A stretch of DNA of 64,000 nt from Alphaproteobacteria bacterium (GCA_015062235.1 SUUZ01000001.1:124001-188000); one strand, 5' to 3'. Positions 9,074 through 18,359 are shown, counted from the first letter of the stretch. Numbers and translations are program-made. The notes: generated from the letters alone by a model not told the origin.

Positions 9074-9980
9074 CCCAAAACATATATCACGTAAACAAGA
9101 ACTTCCACTAAAAGGTGAAAACACATCTCTGTTTTTACAAGTAATTATTTCTATTGCTGTTTTTATTTTCGCAATAACCCTTTCTGGTGTATTATCTATT
9201 GATTCCATGATAAGTAACTGGAACAAAAGTATTCTTGGATCTTTAACAGTACAAATAATTCCTATAAATAATGCAAACAAAGAAAAAGCCAGAGCCGAAA
9301 CTCTAGCCTATGAAGAAAAGGCTGTTGAATTTCTAAAATCAGTTAATGGTGTATTAAAAGTTACACCTCTTTCAGATTCTCAACTTGACGAACTACTTCG
9401 TCCATGGCTTGGTGATGAAGTAAATATTACTGAACTACCTGCTCCTCGTATTATTGATGTCAAAATATCTCCAACGGCTAAAATAGACTTTGCTCAACTA
9501 GCTCAAGATCTTGCAATAGCCTCTCCTCAAGCATCACTTGATAACCATAAACTTTGGCTAAATAAATTAATTGCTTTTGCTGACGGAATCAATTTGATAG
9601 CTACCACTATTTTACTTTTAGTATCAGCAATTACATCTGGAGCAATATTCTATACAACTCAAATGAGCCTTGGTCTTCATCGCAACATTATTGAAATACT
9701 TCATATTATTGGTGCCAAAGATACATATATTGCTCAACAATATGCCAAAAGAATGGCTTTCCTCGGTTTTATTGGTGGTATCATAGGCCTATTTTTTGCT
9801 ATACCAGCTATATTTTTCTTAAGTAATCTTGCAACAGCTATTGAAGGAGGTATAATTAGCAATGCCACTTTAAGTATCTTTGATTGGAGTATAATAGTTT
9901 TACTACCATTCCTTTCTATGTTAATTGCAATGATAACAGCCTACTATACGGTCAAAAATACATTAAAAAAGATGTTATAA
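9066..9980 (+). CDS. ftsX: Cell division protein FtsX
   Basis: A 304-residue permease partner of FtsE. An N-terminal membrane segment (about 20-45) is followed by a periplasmic domain (about 46-170) that would contact a hydrolase activator. Three C-terminal membrane segments form the FtsX/MacB core (ITSGAIFYTTQMSLGLHRNIIEILHIIGA...). The coding region overlaps ftsE by eight bases, and the downstream DUF218 gene shares the last base of its stop (TAATG), so all three are one operon. Confidence 0.93.
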   Translation: MSNPKHISRKQELPLKGENTSLFLQVIISIAVFIFAITLSGVLSIDSMISNWNKSILGSLTVQIIPINNANKEKARAETLAYEEKAVEFLKSVNGVLKVTPLSDSQLDELLRPWLGDEVNITELPAPRIIDVKISPTAKIDFAQLAQDLAIASPQASLDNHKLWLNKLIAFADGINLIATTILLLVSAITSGAIFYTTQMSLGLHRNIIEILHIIGAKDTYIAQQYAKRMAFLGFIGGIIGLFFAIPAIFFLSNLATAIEGGIISNATLSIFDWSIIVLLPFLSMLIAMITAYYTVKNTLKKML

Positions 9981-10540
9981 TGAAAAAAATATCCTATATA
10001 ACTACCTATGTCTTACTTTTTTGGCTCTTTGGATTTGCCTATTTTGCATGGCAAATAAATAATTTTACTATCGATTATACCTTACATACTGACGCCATAA
10101 TCACTCTAACTGGTGGACGCAATCGTATAATTGAAGCTGTACGATTATTACAACAAGGTATTTCTCCTCGTTTATTTATATCTGGGGTTGACAAAGATAT
10201 ATCACTCCAAAATATTCAAAATACCCAACACTTTCCACTACCAAATTCTCAAGCTATAGATATAGGACATCAAGCCACTAACACAACCGAAAATGCTATC
10301 GAAAGCAATACATGGATTCAAAAAAACAACATAAAATCTATACGTTTAGTAACTTCTAATTATCATATACCTAGAGCTCTTGTGGAGTTTAACAAACAAA
10401 ACAAATCCTTAAAAATTATAATCCATCCTGTATATTCTGAAAAAGTTGAAAAAAAATGGTGGATGAGTTTAAGAACTTTCTCGCTTATTTTTGAAGAATA
10501 TAATAAGTTCTTATATACATACATTCGAAGTAAATTATAG
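9980..10540 (+). CDS. YdcF/ElyC-type DUF218 membrane protein
   Basis: A 186-residue protein with one N-terminal membrane segment (about 5-24) and a DUF218 domain: DAIITLTGGRNRIIEA near the start and TSNYHIPRALVEF near the end, the conserved signatures. Members such as E. coli ElyC affect envelope and lipid-carrier metabolism; many alphaproteobacteria carry one after ftsX. The start is the ATG overlapping the ftsX stop (TAATG). A longer frame from 9884 would overlap ftsX by 97 bases and is unlikely. plsC begins 13 bases downstream. Confidence 0.88.
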   Translation: MKKISYITTYVLLFWLFGFAYFAWQINNFTIDYTLHTDAIITLTGGRNRIIEAVRLLQQGISPRLFISGVDKDISLQNIQNTQHFPLPNSQAIDIGHQATNTTENAIESNTWIQKNNIKSIRLVTSNYHIPRALVEFNKQNKSLKIIIHPVYSEKVEKKWWMSLRTFSLIFEEYNKFLYTYIRSKL

Positions 10541-10553
10541 GAAGTGAGGTTCC

Positions 10554-11312
10554 ATGTTATTCATTCGCTCTTTACTATTTAATATCGTTGGTTACAGTAT
10601 TATCGCTATGGGTTGCATTACCAACTCGGTAGTTGGGGTATTCTCACGCAAAGCAACTATAAAATCTTGGAATTACTTTTTCCTTCCCCTTTTTGCTATC
10701 GCTCTGCGTTACATAGCTGGAATAAGAGTAGAAATACGTGGACAACAATATATTAACCAAGATAGTGGAATATATGCAGGAAAACACGAATCTGCTGTTG
10801 AAACATATCTTCTTACCAATTTTATAAAAAAAGCAACATTAGTAATGAAAAAAGAGCTTACTTATATTCCTATTTTTGGTTGGGCTCAAGCCTTTTACGG
10901 TATGATTCCCATTGACCGTTCAGCAGGTTCTGCTGCTATGAAGAATATGCTTAGAAACGCCAAAATTATGATTGAAAAAAAACGTCCTATAATAATTTTT
11001 CCTGAGGGAACACGCCGTAAACCAGGACAAGAACCAGTTTACAAACCTGGCGTAGCTCTACTTTATCAACATCTAAGTTTGCCTGTAACACCTATCGCAT
11101 CAAACACTGGCTTTTTCTGGAGCAAAAATTCTTTTATGCGTTATCCTGGAAAAATTATTTTTGAATTTCTTCCTCCTATTGAACCTGGATTAAATAAACA
11201 AGAGTTTATGGAAAAACTACAAGATAATCTTGAAAAAAAGTGTCATGAACTCAATGAGGAAACAATAAAAGAATATCCTCATCTAAAAAAAATGCTTTAT
11301 CATAAAGGATAA
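10554..11312 (+). CDS. plsC: 1-acyl-sn-glycerol-3-phosphate acyltransferase
   Basis: A 252-residue inner-membrane enzyme that acylates lysophosphatidic acid to phosphatidic acid. The catalytic block is KHESAVET, an H-x4-E form as seen in alphaproteobacterial homologues instead of the usual H-x4-D. The second block is FPEGTRRKPG. An N-terminal hydrophobic segment (about 5-30) anchors it. GGAAGTGAGG precedes the ATG. It continues the ftsE-ftsX-ydcF run and is followed after five bases by the DUF2125-type gene. Confidence 0.92.
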   Translation: MLFIRSLLFNIVGYSIIAMGCITNSVVGVFSRKATIKSWNYFFLPLFAIALRYIAGIRVEIRGQQYINQDSGIYAGKHESAVETYLLTNFIKKATLVMKKELTYIPIFGWAQAFYGMIPIDRSAGSAAMKNMLRNAKIMIEKKRPIIIFPEGTRRKPGQEPVYKPGVALLYQHLSLPVTPIASNTGFFWSKNSFMRYPGKIIFEFLPPIEPGLNKQEFMEKLQDNLEKKCHELNEETIKEYPHLKKMLYHKG

Positions 11313-11317
11313 AAATA

Positions 11318-12406
11318 GTGAAGAAGTTATTACAAAAGCATCTACCACTAATAGCAGATACAATTCGCAAAGGAACATACTCCTTAAAAATGTGCTCAGC
11401 ATCTGTTGCTGCTTGTATTTTTTCTTTCATTGTTGTCTTTGGTTGCATTTACGTTACAGCATCTCGCAATATTGCTATAAAACAAATACGTTGGCAAATA
11501 TCGCAAATTATTCCTCAGCTTAACGAATTAAACATTGACATAGCCTATGACAATATCGAATTTAACTCTATGTTCTTTTCACCTCTTATCAAAATAAGTA
11601 ATTTTCAAATATATAGTTTCAACGAATTAAATAATTGGGCCTTATCTTTTGATAATATAAAGGCATATCCCAACCTATTTGGCACCAAAAAAATTCGTTT
11701 TGAAGCATCTAGTGATGGAAGTTTTTCATTCAATGATTACAAAACATTTATGAAAACAGAACGTACCTTTTTGGATATCATCAACCAAAATGATAAACTA
11801 AAAGAAGTTGTTTTACATACTCAAGATATCAATTTAAAAAATCTTGCTAAAATTGAAAAAATATCGTTCCTACTACAATCATTGTCTTATAAAAATTCAA
11901 AATCTTCCATTACATTACCCAGTTTTGAAAGCTTTTTTGAAATTAATAATGTTAATATAAATGGATTGATTGACTACCCCTTATCCTCACATATAAATCT
12001 TCTATATGCTAAAGCATCTATAATGGGGCGTTTTACTCCAGAAAAATATTTATTAACAACCTTAGAAACTTGGCTTAAAGAAGGTGGTTTTATCGAAATT
12101 CCCAACTTAATTGTTCAATGGGAACCTTTAACATTAGTTGGTAGAGGCTCTTTAAATTTCAACGAAAATTTCTCTCCACGTATTAATTTTAACACTTCAT
12201 CCAAAGGATTGCTTCGTCTGCTAGCAGATTTACAAAAAAATGAAGTTCTGGAAAGTAAAAATGTATTTGTTGCTAATATTCTACTATCTAATAAAGCATT
12301 TAAAATAAATCCAGAAGATGAAGAGCTAACTATATCAACTCCTATTGGTTACTCGGATAAAAAAATAACCATTGAAAATTTAACAATAAAAGATTTTACA
12401 AAATAA
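11318..12406 (+). CDS. DUF2125-like membrane-anchored protein
   Basis: A 362-residue protein with one N-terminal membrane anchor (about 28-50, VAACIFSFIVVFGCIYV) and a large beta-rich extracytoplasmic domain. The arrangement (anchor, YDNIEF...PLIKISNFQIYS strand pairs, repeated AsmA-like patterns) fits the alphaproteobacterial DUF2125 family, but I cannot see a decisive motif. The start is GTG with AAAGGA nine bases upstream, placing it five bases after plsC. The product probably acts in the periplasm; function unknown. It is convergent with rsmD, overlapping by 11 bases. Confidence 0.6.
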   Translation: MKKLLQKHLPLIADTIRKGTYSLKMCSASVAACIFSFIVVFGCIYVTASRNIAIKQIRWQISQIIPQLNELNIDIAYDNIEFNSMFFSPLIKISNFQIYSFNELNNWALSFDNIKAYPNLFGTKKIRFEASSDGSFSFNDYKTFMKTERTFLDIINQNDKLKEVVLHTQDINLKNLAKIEKISFLLQSLSYKNSKSSITLPSFESFFEINNVNINGLIDYPLSSHINLLYAKASIMGRFTPEKYLLTTLETWLKEGGFIEIPNLIVQWEPLTLVGRGSLNFNENFSPRINFNTSSKGLLRLLADLQKNEVLESKNVFVANILLSNKAFKINPEDEELTISTPIGYSDKKITIENLTIKDFTK

Positions 12407-12935
12407 ATTCAGCTATTACAATCTTAGCTATTCCATAACAGCGCTCATCAATTAACTTATAATTGGATGGCAGTTTACAGCTTTCGCTTTTCTCAAGTTC
12501 TATCAAACACAAGGCTCCATCAATTAAATACTCCTTAGCACTTTCTAAAGCCCGTTCTGTTAATCCCATCTTATATGGAGCATCCATAAATAAAACATCG
12601 TATTTTGTATCAACAATAATCTTCTTAGTTGCATCTGCTTTTATAACTTTTATTTTATCGTTTTCAGTTGCAAATAATCTAACATTTTTCTGCAAATCAC
12701 TAACATCTATATCCACTAAAGCAATTTCAGAAAACCCCTGTGATAAGGCCTCTAATCCAAATGCTCCGCTTCCCGCAAAAACATCTATTAGTTTTCTACC
12801 ATAAAAATTCCCACCAAATTTATTACGCAAAATATTAAATATCGCCTCTCTCGCTTTATCAGATGTAGGACGAATATTCTTAGAAACAGGTGATATTAAT
12901 TTTTTACCTCTATATTTTCCGCCAATAATTCTCAT
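12396..12935 (-). CDS. rsmD: 16S rRNA (guanine966-N2)-methyltransferase RsmD
   Basis: A 179-residue SAM-dependent methyltransferase modifying G966 of 16S rRNA. The N-terminal signature MRIIGGKYRGKKL and RPTSDKAREAIFNIL are diagnostic, and the SAM-binding loop is DVFAGSGAFGLEALS. The catalytic motif reads DAPYKMG rather than the usual DPPY, one substitution in an otherwise normal protein. The start overlaps the rluB stop by four bases (ATGA), so the two are coupled; rluB-rsmD is a common pairing. Confidence 0.93.
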   Translation of the reverse strand: MRIIGGKYRGKKLISPVSKNIRPTSDKAREAIFNILRNKFGGNFYGRKLIDVFAGSGAFGLEALSQGFSEIALVDIDVSDLQKNVRLFATENDKIKVIKADATKKIIVDTKYDVLFMDAPYKMGLTERALESAKEYLIDGALCLIELEKSESCKLPSNYKLIDERCYGIAKIVIAEFIL

Positions 12936-13654
12936 AATTCAAACTTTTTTCCCAATTGTTCTTTTAAAACTTTTTGAGGGATCTCTTTAACATCACCTTT
13001 CTTCAATGAGCCAAGCTGAAAAGGACCGTATGATAAACGAATAAGCCTTGAAACCTCAAGTCCCAAATATTTCATAACTTTTCTAATTTCACGATTTTTT
13101 CCTTCTGTCAACGTAACCAAAAGCCATGTATTAGCTCCCTGTCTAGTTTCTATTTCTGCCTTTATAGAGCCATATTCAACCCCATCAATAATAACGCCTT
13201 TCTGCAATAGCAACAACTTTTCTGAACTAACATTACCAAACACTCTAACCTTATATCTTCTAACCCATCCATTTGAAGGTAACTCCAACTTCCTAGAAAG
13301 TTCTCCATTATTAGTAAGTAATAACAATCCTTCTGAATTTAAATCCAAACGTCCAACCGAAATAACTCTTGGTAAACCATGTGGTAAATTATCAAAAACT
13401 GTAGGACGATTTTTTTCATCTTTATGAGATGTAACCAGCCCCGTTGGTTTATGATAAAGCCATAATCGTGTTGATTGTGTTTCGGGTAACTTTTCACCAT
13501 CTATTAAAATCTTTTCACTACCATCAACATTAACAGCTGGTTCTTTAACAATATCTCCATTAATTGTAATTCGTCCCTGCTTAATTAATTCTTCGGCCTC
13601 TCGTCGAGAACAGGCACCAGAACGTGCTATAAATTTTGCAATACGCATTTTCAT
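12932..13654 (-). CDS. rluB: 23S rRNA pseudouridine synthase, RluB-type
   Basis: A 240-residue pseudouridine synthase acting on 23S rRNA in the peptidyl-transferase region. An S4 RNA-binding domain comes first (ARSGACSRREAEELIKQGR), then the catalytic core with GRLDLNSEGLLLLTN, where the Asp is the nucleophile, and REIRKVMKYLGLEV. AGGGAAG lies six bases before the ATG at 13654; the longer frame to 13708 adds a lysine-rich extension without RBS. RluB and RluE/F differ only subtly, so the exact uridine is inferred. Coupled to rsmD. Confidence 0.9.
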   Translation of the reverse strand: MKMRIAKFIARSGACSRREAEELIKQGRITINGDIVKEPAVNVDGSEKILIDGEKLPETQSTRLWLYHKPTGLVTSHKDEKNRPTVFDNLPHGLPRVISVGRLDLNSEGLLLLTNNGELSRKLELPSNGWVRRYKVRVFGNVSSEKLLLLQKGVIIDGVEYGSIKAEIETRQGANTWLLVTLTEGKNREIRKVMKYLGLEVSRLIRLSYGPFQLGSLKKGDVKEIPQKVLKEQLGKKFEL

Positions 13655-13722
13655 TTTTTTCTTCCCTTTTTTTCTTTCTTCTATCATAATCTTATTAAAA
13701 TACAACAAAAAAAGGGAATATT

Positions 13723-14184
13723 ATGAGTATTGAAGACTACATGAATATGGCTCTAAAACTTGCTCAAAAAGCTATTGAGCAAGATGAAATACCTGTTGGC
13801 TGCCTAATTGTTGATCCAAAAACTAATACAATAATCGCTGCAACACATAATCTTAGTCAACATAGTGAAGATGCAACATCTCATGCTGAAATCCTTGCAA
13901 TTCGTGAAGCTTGTCAAAAACTAGGACAAAATCGTCTGCGAGATATGGACATGTATGTTACCCTTGAACCTTGTACTATGTGTACCGCTGCAATTTCTTT
14001 TGCTCGAATCAAAAATCTTTATTTTGGTGCCTTTGATGAAAAAGGTGGAGCTGTAGTAAATGGCATAAAATTTTATGAACAACCAACCTGCCATCATCGC
14101 CCAAACGTTTTTGGCGGAATTTTAGAAGATGAGTGCTCTAAAATATTAAAAAAGTTTTTCAAAAATAAGCGAAATAAAATCTAA
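13723..14184 (+). CDS. tadA: tRNA-specific adenosine deaminase
   Basis: A 153-residue zinc deaminase converting A34 to inosine in tRNA-Arg(ACG). The catalytic motif HAEILAI supplies the zinc-ligand His and the proton-shuttle Glu, and EPCTMCTAA supplies the two zinc-binding cysteines. Length and motif spacing fit TadA rather than cytidine or guanine deaminases. AGGGAAT precedes the ATG. It is divergent from rluB with a gap under 70 bp, and its 3' end overlaps the convergent PHP gene by four bases. Confidence 0.93.
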   Translation: MSIEDYMNMALKLAQKAIEQDEIPVGCLIVDPKTNTIIAATHNLSQHSEDATSHAEILAIREACQKLGQNRLRDMDMYVTLEPCTMCTAAISFARIKNLYFGAFDEKGGAVVNGIKFYEQPTCHHRPNVFGGILEDECSKILKKFFKNKRNKI

Positions 14185-15068
14185 ACAGATTTAGCTAGCT
14201 CCTTATAATAAGCCATTGTTGGATTTTCACGTATTTTTATAACATCAAAAATTACATCAGGAACTTTCAAATCACCTTTACCAATTCCAACTTCTACGTT
14301 AGGATGAGCTCCACCATGAAAATCTGATCCTCCAGATGATATAAGACCCAATGTTTCTATCATCATCAAATAATCTTGTTTTAACAAAGAGTTGTGATCA
14401 GAATGAAAAACTTCTATTCCTTTCAATCCGCACATTTTCAATTCTTTAATTAAATCAAACAATTCACGCCCTTGTTTTTTTGTATGAATTGGATGAGCTA
14501 ATATGGGAACAGCGCCATTATCTAAAACAAAAGAAATAACTTCATTATATTCAGGCTCTTTTTTAGCTACATACGCAGGACATCCTCTATTCAGATATTT
14601 ATCAAATCCTTCATCCCAGTCATTAATATAACCTTTTTTCAACATTGCTGCTACAATATGAGGTTTTCCAACTTGATTACGTAACATTCCATTTTCATAA
14701 TAAGCAATGTCTTTCCAATCAAGAACTATACCTAATTTAGCTAACAACTCTAAACGTTCTTTGGCAACTTTAAAACGTTCTTCAATCATTATCTTTTGAC
14801 GTTCTTTAAAAGCATCAATATTTCGTTCTGGAATATCTAAAGCAACAATCTCCATAGGCACTCTTGAATAATGAGCAGACAATTCGCTAGCATTCATTGT
14901 TAATATATTATACTTCTTAGCTGCTTCCGCAAAATAACAACAACCATCAACCACATCATGATCAGTTAAGGCTGCTGCTTTTAATCCTGCTTTTGCTATC
15001 TTATCAATTAACTCATCAGGACTACAAGTACCATCTGAAAAAACCGAATGCATATGTAAATCAATCAT
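14181..15068 (-). CDS. PHP-domain phosphoesterase (YciV/TrpH, RNase AM type)
   Basis: A 295-residue metal-dependent phosphoesterase of the PHP family. Metal-binding motifs are DLHMHSVFSDG at the N-terminus, LTDHDVVDG, ILAHPIHTKK, FHSDHN and SGGSDFHG. E. coli YciV (RNase AM) is a 5'-3' exonuclease that also releases phosphate from 3',5'-bisphosphonucleotides; that activity is inferred by family. The gene stands alone between tadA (convergent) and cca (divergent). Confidence 0.88.
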   Translation of the reverse strand: MIDLHMHSVFSDGTCSPDELIDKIAKAGLKAAALTDHDVVDGCCYFAEAAKKYNILTMNASELSAHYSRVPMEIVALDIPERNIDAFKERQKIMIEERFKVAKERLELLAKLGIVLDWKDIAYYENGMLRNQVGKPHIVAAMLKKGYINDWDEGFDKYLNRGCPAYVAKKEPEYNEVISFVLDNGAVPILAHPIHTKKQGRELFDLIKELKMCGLKGIEVFHSDHNSLLKQDYLMMIETLGLISSGGSDFHGGAHPNVEVGIGKGDLKVPDVIFDVIKIRENPTMAYYKELAKSV

Positions 15069-15239
15069 TATATATTCTCATCTAACATATTTAATTATTA
15101 TGGTATATCATTGCATTTTTCATAAGAAATAACACAAGCTCAAACGAGTGTAAACTATCATTTTAAATTATTATCCTTTTCATAACAACTTTTTAATTTT
15201 TCTTCCGTATCATTATATAAATACTTAAGGATTTTTAAC

Positions 15240-16478
15240 ATGAAAATATACCAAGTTGGCGGATCCGTTCGTGATAAATTAATGCACAAAACCCCCAATG
15301 ATTTTGATTATGTAATAGTTGGTTCGACCACAGAAGAATTGCTTTCTCTTGGCTATCATCAAGTAGGTAAAAATTTTCCTGTATTCATAAACCCAATAAA
15401 CGGCTATGAATACGCTCTTGCTCGCAAAGAAATAAAAACAGGACCTAAACATTCAGATTTCAAATTTATATTCGACACCAACATCACCCTTAAAGAAGAT
15501 TTAGAGCGTCGCGATTTCACTTGTAATGCTTTAGCCTATGATGAAACCAACAACACAATTATAGATTATCACAATGGACAAAACGATATAAAAAATAAAA
15601 TATTACGTCATATAAATTCTACTCATTTTGTCGAAGACCCATTACGTATACTTCGTTTATGTCGCTTTGCGGCACAATTAGACTTTAGCGTTGCTGAAGA
15701 AACCCTTGCTCTTGCTAGTAAAATGGTTTCTGAAGATATGTTAAAATACCTAAGTCCTGAACGTATTTGGCAAGAAATATTTAAAGCCTTACAAACAACA
15801 AATTTTACCAAATTTCTAATAACAGCCAAACAATGTGGTGCTTTAGCTAAAATATTACCTGAAATTGACGAATTATCATCAGTACCAGAAAGTCCTGAAT
15901 ATCACTCCGAAAAAAATGCATTTGCACACACTATTTTAGCTTTACAATATGCTAAGACATCCTCTGCTGAAGTAAAATTTGCAATCCTTATGCATGATCT
16001 TGGAAAGCTAAAAACATTACCCCAAAAACTTCCTATTCATAATGGTCATCACTTAGCAGGAATAAATATCATCAAACAAATATGCCATCGCTTAAAAATT
16101 CCCAACACATTCAAGGAATTTGCCATAATATCTTGTTTACATCACTGTGATTTTGATTACATAAAAAAACTTAGTATCAACGAACTCGTAGATTTTGCTA
16201 GTAAATTCGTTAAAAAAACAAAACTTCTAGATGATTTTATTAAACTGTGTCATGCTGATTTTTATGGACGTCAAGTTATCATTAATGATACTGATAAACA
16301 ATTATTTTCAGAAAAAGAAAATATACTCCGACAATCAGTGTCAATACTTCAAAACATAAGAGCTTCAGATGTTCCTAACTTTAAAAATATAAAAAAAGAC
16401 AAATCATTTGCTCAAATATTTCATCAACACAAAGTTGATGTATTACAAAAGAACTTAAACTTTTTATACAACATATAA
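15240..16478 (+). CDS. cca: CCA-adding tRNA nucleotidyltransferase (HD-containing)
   Basis: A 412-residue class II nucleotidyltransferase that adds or repairs the tRNA 3' CCA end. The catalytic motif is GGSVRDKLMHKTPNDFDYV with the two metal-binding aspartates in DFD. RRDFTCNALAYD and the RILRLCRFAAQL region follow. A C-terminal HD phosphohydrolase domain (LMHDLGK, near 250, and HNGHH) matches the E. coli type, which has the same total length. A run of AT-rich DNA with AAGGA precedes the ATG at 15240. Confidence 0.94.
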   Translation: MKIYQVGGSVRDKLMHKTPNDFDYVIVGSTTEELLSLGYHQVGKNFPVFINPINGYEYALARKEIKTGPKHSDFKFIFDTNITLKEDLERRDFTCNALAYDETNNTIIDYHNGQNDIKNKILRHINSTHFVEDPLRILRLCRFAAQLDFSVAEETLALASKMVSEDMLKYLSPERIWQEIFKALQTTNFTKFLITAKQCGALAKILPEIDELSSVPESPEYHSEKNAFAHTILALQYAKTSSAEVKFAILMHDLGKLKTLPQKLPIHNGHHLAGINIIKQICHRLKIPNTFKEFAIISCLHHCDFDYIKKLSINELVDFASKFVKKTKLLDDFIKLCHADFYGRQVIINDTDKQLFSEKENILRQSVSILQNIRASDVPNFKNIKKDKSFAQIFHQHKVDVLQKNLNFLYNI

Positions 16479-16540
16479 TAATTAAAATATTTTACGATAA
16501 TAATTTATAGCCTATCCTAGTTATTTAGACAAATTAAATG

Positions 16541-16569
16541 TTGACATTTGTCCAAATAAAGCATATAAG
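16541..16569 (+). promoter_or_regulatory. Near-consensus sigma-70 promoter for the 16.6-kb RNA
   Basis: TTGACA (16541-16546), a 17-base spacer and TATAAG (16564-16569). It points into the non-coding region after cca and predicts a start near 16576. It is the closest match to consensus that I found in the window. Confidence 0.8.
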
Positions 16570-16658
16570 GAGACATCAACGAAAATTATTTACACTTATT
16601 TTGCTTCAAAAACTTTACCTATACATTATCAGCCTGCTGTGAAGTACGCTTATAGTTG

Positions 16659-16778
16659 ATGGTATATCTGCCTTTGTTTACAGGGGAAGCTGTCATAATA
16701 TTATTTGGATGTGCCTATCTAAACAATTTTAAGCTTCCCCTTTTACTTGGTAAAATCTTCTTGCTATGCTATATATAG
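16659..16778 (+). CDS. Candidate 39-aa hydrophobic microprotein inside the RNA
   Basis: ATG at 16659 to TAG at 16776-16778 encodes a very hydrophobic peptide (MVYLPLFTGEAVIILFGC...), with two short apolar blocks around residues 10-20 and 27-39 and a single acidic residue. There is no Shine-Dalgarno, and the ATG overlaps GTTGAT, which can pair with ATCAAC near the 3' end. A small hydrophobic ORF in a stable, strongly promoted RNA recalls type I toxins, but length and composition could also arise by chance in AT-rich DNA. Confidence 0.3.
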   Translation: MVYLPLFTGEAVIILFGCAYLNNFKLPLLLGKIFLLCYI

Positions 16779-16823
16779 ACCCGTTGTGAAACGCGTCCCT
16801 AATCAACCTTTACTTTGTACCTG

Positions 16824-16868
16824 CCAGAGCCTTGGATCGCCATAATCCTTAAAAGCTCTGGTTTTTTT
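16824..16868 (+). terminator. Intrinsic terminator of the 16.6-kb RNA
   Basis: CCAGAGC (16824-16830) pairs with GCTCTGG (16855-16861), with a small internal GGAT/ATCC stem, followed by seven T. The T tract is on the plus strand only, which fixes the direction of the RNA. Confidence 0.85.
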
Positions 16869-16901
16869 ATACCTATCAAATATCATAAAAAAGAATAATG
16901 A

Positions 16902-18359
16902 CTAATCTAGCCTCTGTACTAAAATTTGATTAACTAATGTAGGATTAGCTTTACCATGCGATGCTTTCATCACTTGACCAACAAACCACCCCATAAGATT
17001 TGTTTTGCCAGCCTTGTACGAAGCCACATTATCTGGATTAGACGCAATTATTTCATCAATTATCTTCTCAATTGCACCAGTATCAGTAACTTGTTTTAGG
17101 CCTTTTTCTTCAACGATTTTACTTGGATTTTCGCCTGTTTCAGCCATAATTTCAAAAACATCTTTGGCCGTTTTACCATTGATGACATTTGAAGTTACAA
17201 GCTCAACCAATTCGCCCAAATTTTCAGCCGAAATCGGTGATTGTTCCAAGGTGAGTTTTTTCTCATTAAGCATGGCAAAAAAATCGCCCATCAACCAGTT
17301 AGCTACCTTTTTAGCATCATGCCCCTTGGCTGCTTTTTCAAAAAATTCGGCCGTTTCTTTATTTTCACAAATAACTTTAGCATCATAAGGTGTCAAACCG
17401 AGCTCTTTTACAAAACGCTCTTTTTTCTCATCAGGAAGCTCAACCATATCAGCCTTAATTTCTGCAATAAATTCATCAGTTAACACCAATGGCAATAAAT
17501 CAGGTTCCGGAAAATAACGATATTCATGAGCATATTCTTTTTTGCGCATAAATTTAGTTTCTCCGCTTACTGGATCAAACTGACGTGATTCTTGCTCCAT
17601 AGAACCACCGCTTTCATAAATTTCAAGCTGACGATTAGCCTCATATTCCACAGCCTGACAAGCAAATTTTACCGAGTTAACATTTTTAATTTCGGCACGA
17701 GGGCGAAATTCTTTTTCTCCGACAGGACGAATAGACACACTAGCATCACAACGCATTGAGCCTTCATCCATATTACCGTCACAAGTACCCAAATAACGAA
17801 CAATTGAACGCAATTTACGTAAAAAAGCCCCAACCTCTTCCGGCGAACGAAAATCAGGTTTTGTTACTAACTCCATCAAACCTACACCGGCACGATTAAA
17901 ATCAATAAATGTCTTGGTTGGTGAAATATCATGAATAGACTTTGCAGTATCTTGTTCAATATGCAAACGCTCAATTCCTATTTCTTTGGTTTCGCCATTT
18001 TCCAATTCAATTTTTACTACACCTTCACCAATAATAGGAAACTTATCTTGCGTAATTTGATAACCTTGCGGCAAATCGGCATAAAAATAATTCTTACGTG
18101 CAAAAGCCGAATATTTATTAACTTTGGCATTAAGCGCAATACCTGTTTTTAAGGCTTGACGTACGCATTCCTTATTCAACGACGGTAACATCCCCGGCAT
18201 TGCAACATCGATAAATGACACATTCTCATTTACATCAGAACCATACGCAGTTGATGACGGCGAATAAATTTTTGATTTTGAGATAATTTGGCAGTGAATT
18301 TCAAGCCCGCATATCATTTCCCAATCGTTGTTTTTACCTTTTAATATCAATGCGCTCAT
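16902..18359 (-). CDS. gatB: Asp-tRNA(Asn)/Glu-tRNA(Gln) amidotransferase subunit B
   Basis: A 485-residue tRNA-binding and kinase subunit of GatCAB, which phosphorylates and amidates Glu-tRNA-Gln or Asp-tRNA-Asn. The N-terminal cradle begins CGLEIHCQI and includes FADLPQGYQITQ, DFNRAGVGLMELV and AEIKNVNS, all family signatures. The C-terminal helical/YqeY-like tail (about 330-485) ends in GQVMKASHGKANP. It is the last gene of a gatC-gatA-gatB operon, one base after gatA. Confidence 0.96.
   Translation of the reverse strand: MSALILKGKNNDWEMICGLEIHCQIISKSKIYSPSSTAYGSDVNENVSFIDVAMPGMLPSLNKECVRQALKTGIALNAKVNKYSAFARKNYFYADLPQGYQITQDKFPIIGEGVVKIELENGETKEIGIERLHIEQDTAKSIHDISPTKTFIDFNRAGVGLMELVTKPDFRSPEEVGAFLRKLRSIVRYLGTCDGNMDEGSMRCDASVSIRPVGEKEFRPRAEIKNVNSVKFACQAVEYEANRQLEIYESGGSMEQESRQFDPVSGETKFMRKKEYAHEYRYFPEPDLLPLVLTDEFIAEIKADMVELPDEKKERFVKELGLTPYDAKVICENKETAEFFEKAAKGHDAKKVANWLMGDFFAMLNEKKLTLEQSPISAENLGELVELVTSNVINGKTAKDVFEIMAETGENPSKIVEEKGLKQVTDTGAIEKIIDEIIASNPDNVASYKAGKTNLMGWFVGQVMKASHGKANPTLVNQILVQRLD

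Larger units (their letters stand above)
16576..16868 (+). ncRNA. Candidate structured RNA of unknown class (~290 nt)
   Basis: The 424-bp gap between cca and gatB holds a full transcription unit: a near-perfect promoter at one end and an intrinsic terminator at the other. Between them are a GC-rich 10-bp stem (AGGGGAAGCT 16682-16691 / AGCTTCCCCT 16732-16741) and a possible long-range pairing GTTGAT (16655-16660) / ATCAAC (16802-16807). I could not match it to SRP RNA, RNase P, 6S or tmRNA: no TTCRA T-loop, no tag ORF with an ANDN motif, no RNase P core. It may also act as mRNA for the 39-codon ORF at 16659. RNA production is likely; class is unknown. Confidence 0.6.

Noticed and set aside
16576..16868. 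tmRNA, 6S, SRP or RNase P RNA
   Set aside because: None of the key sequence blocks (T-loop, tag ORF, SRP tetraloop hairpin, RNase P core) is visible; left as unknown class.
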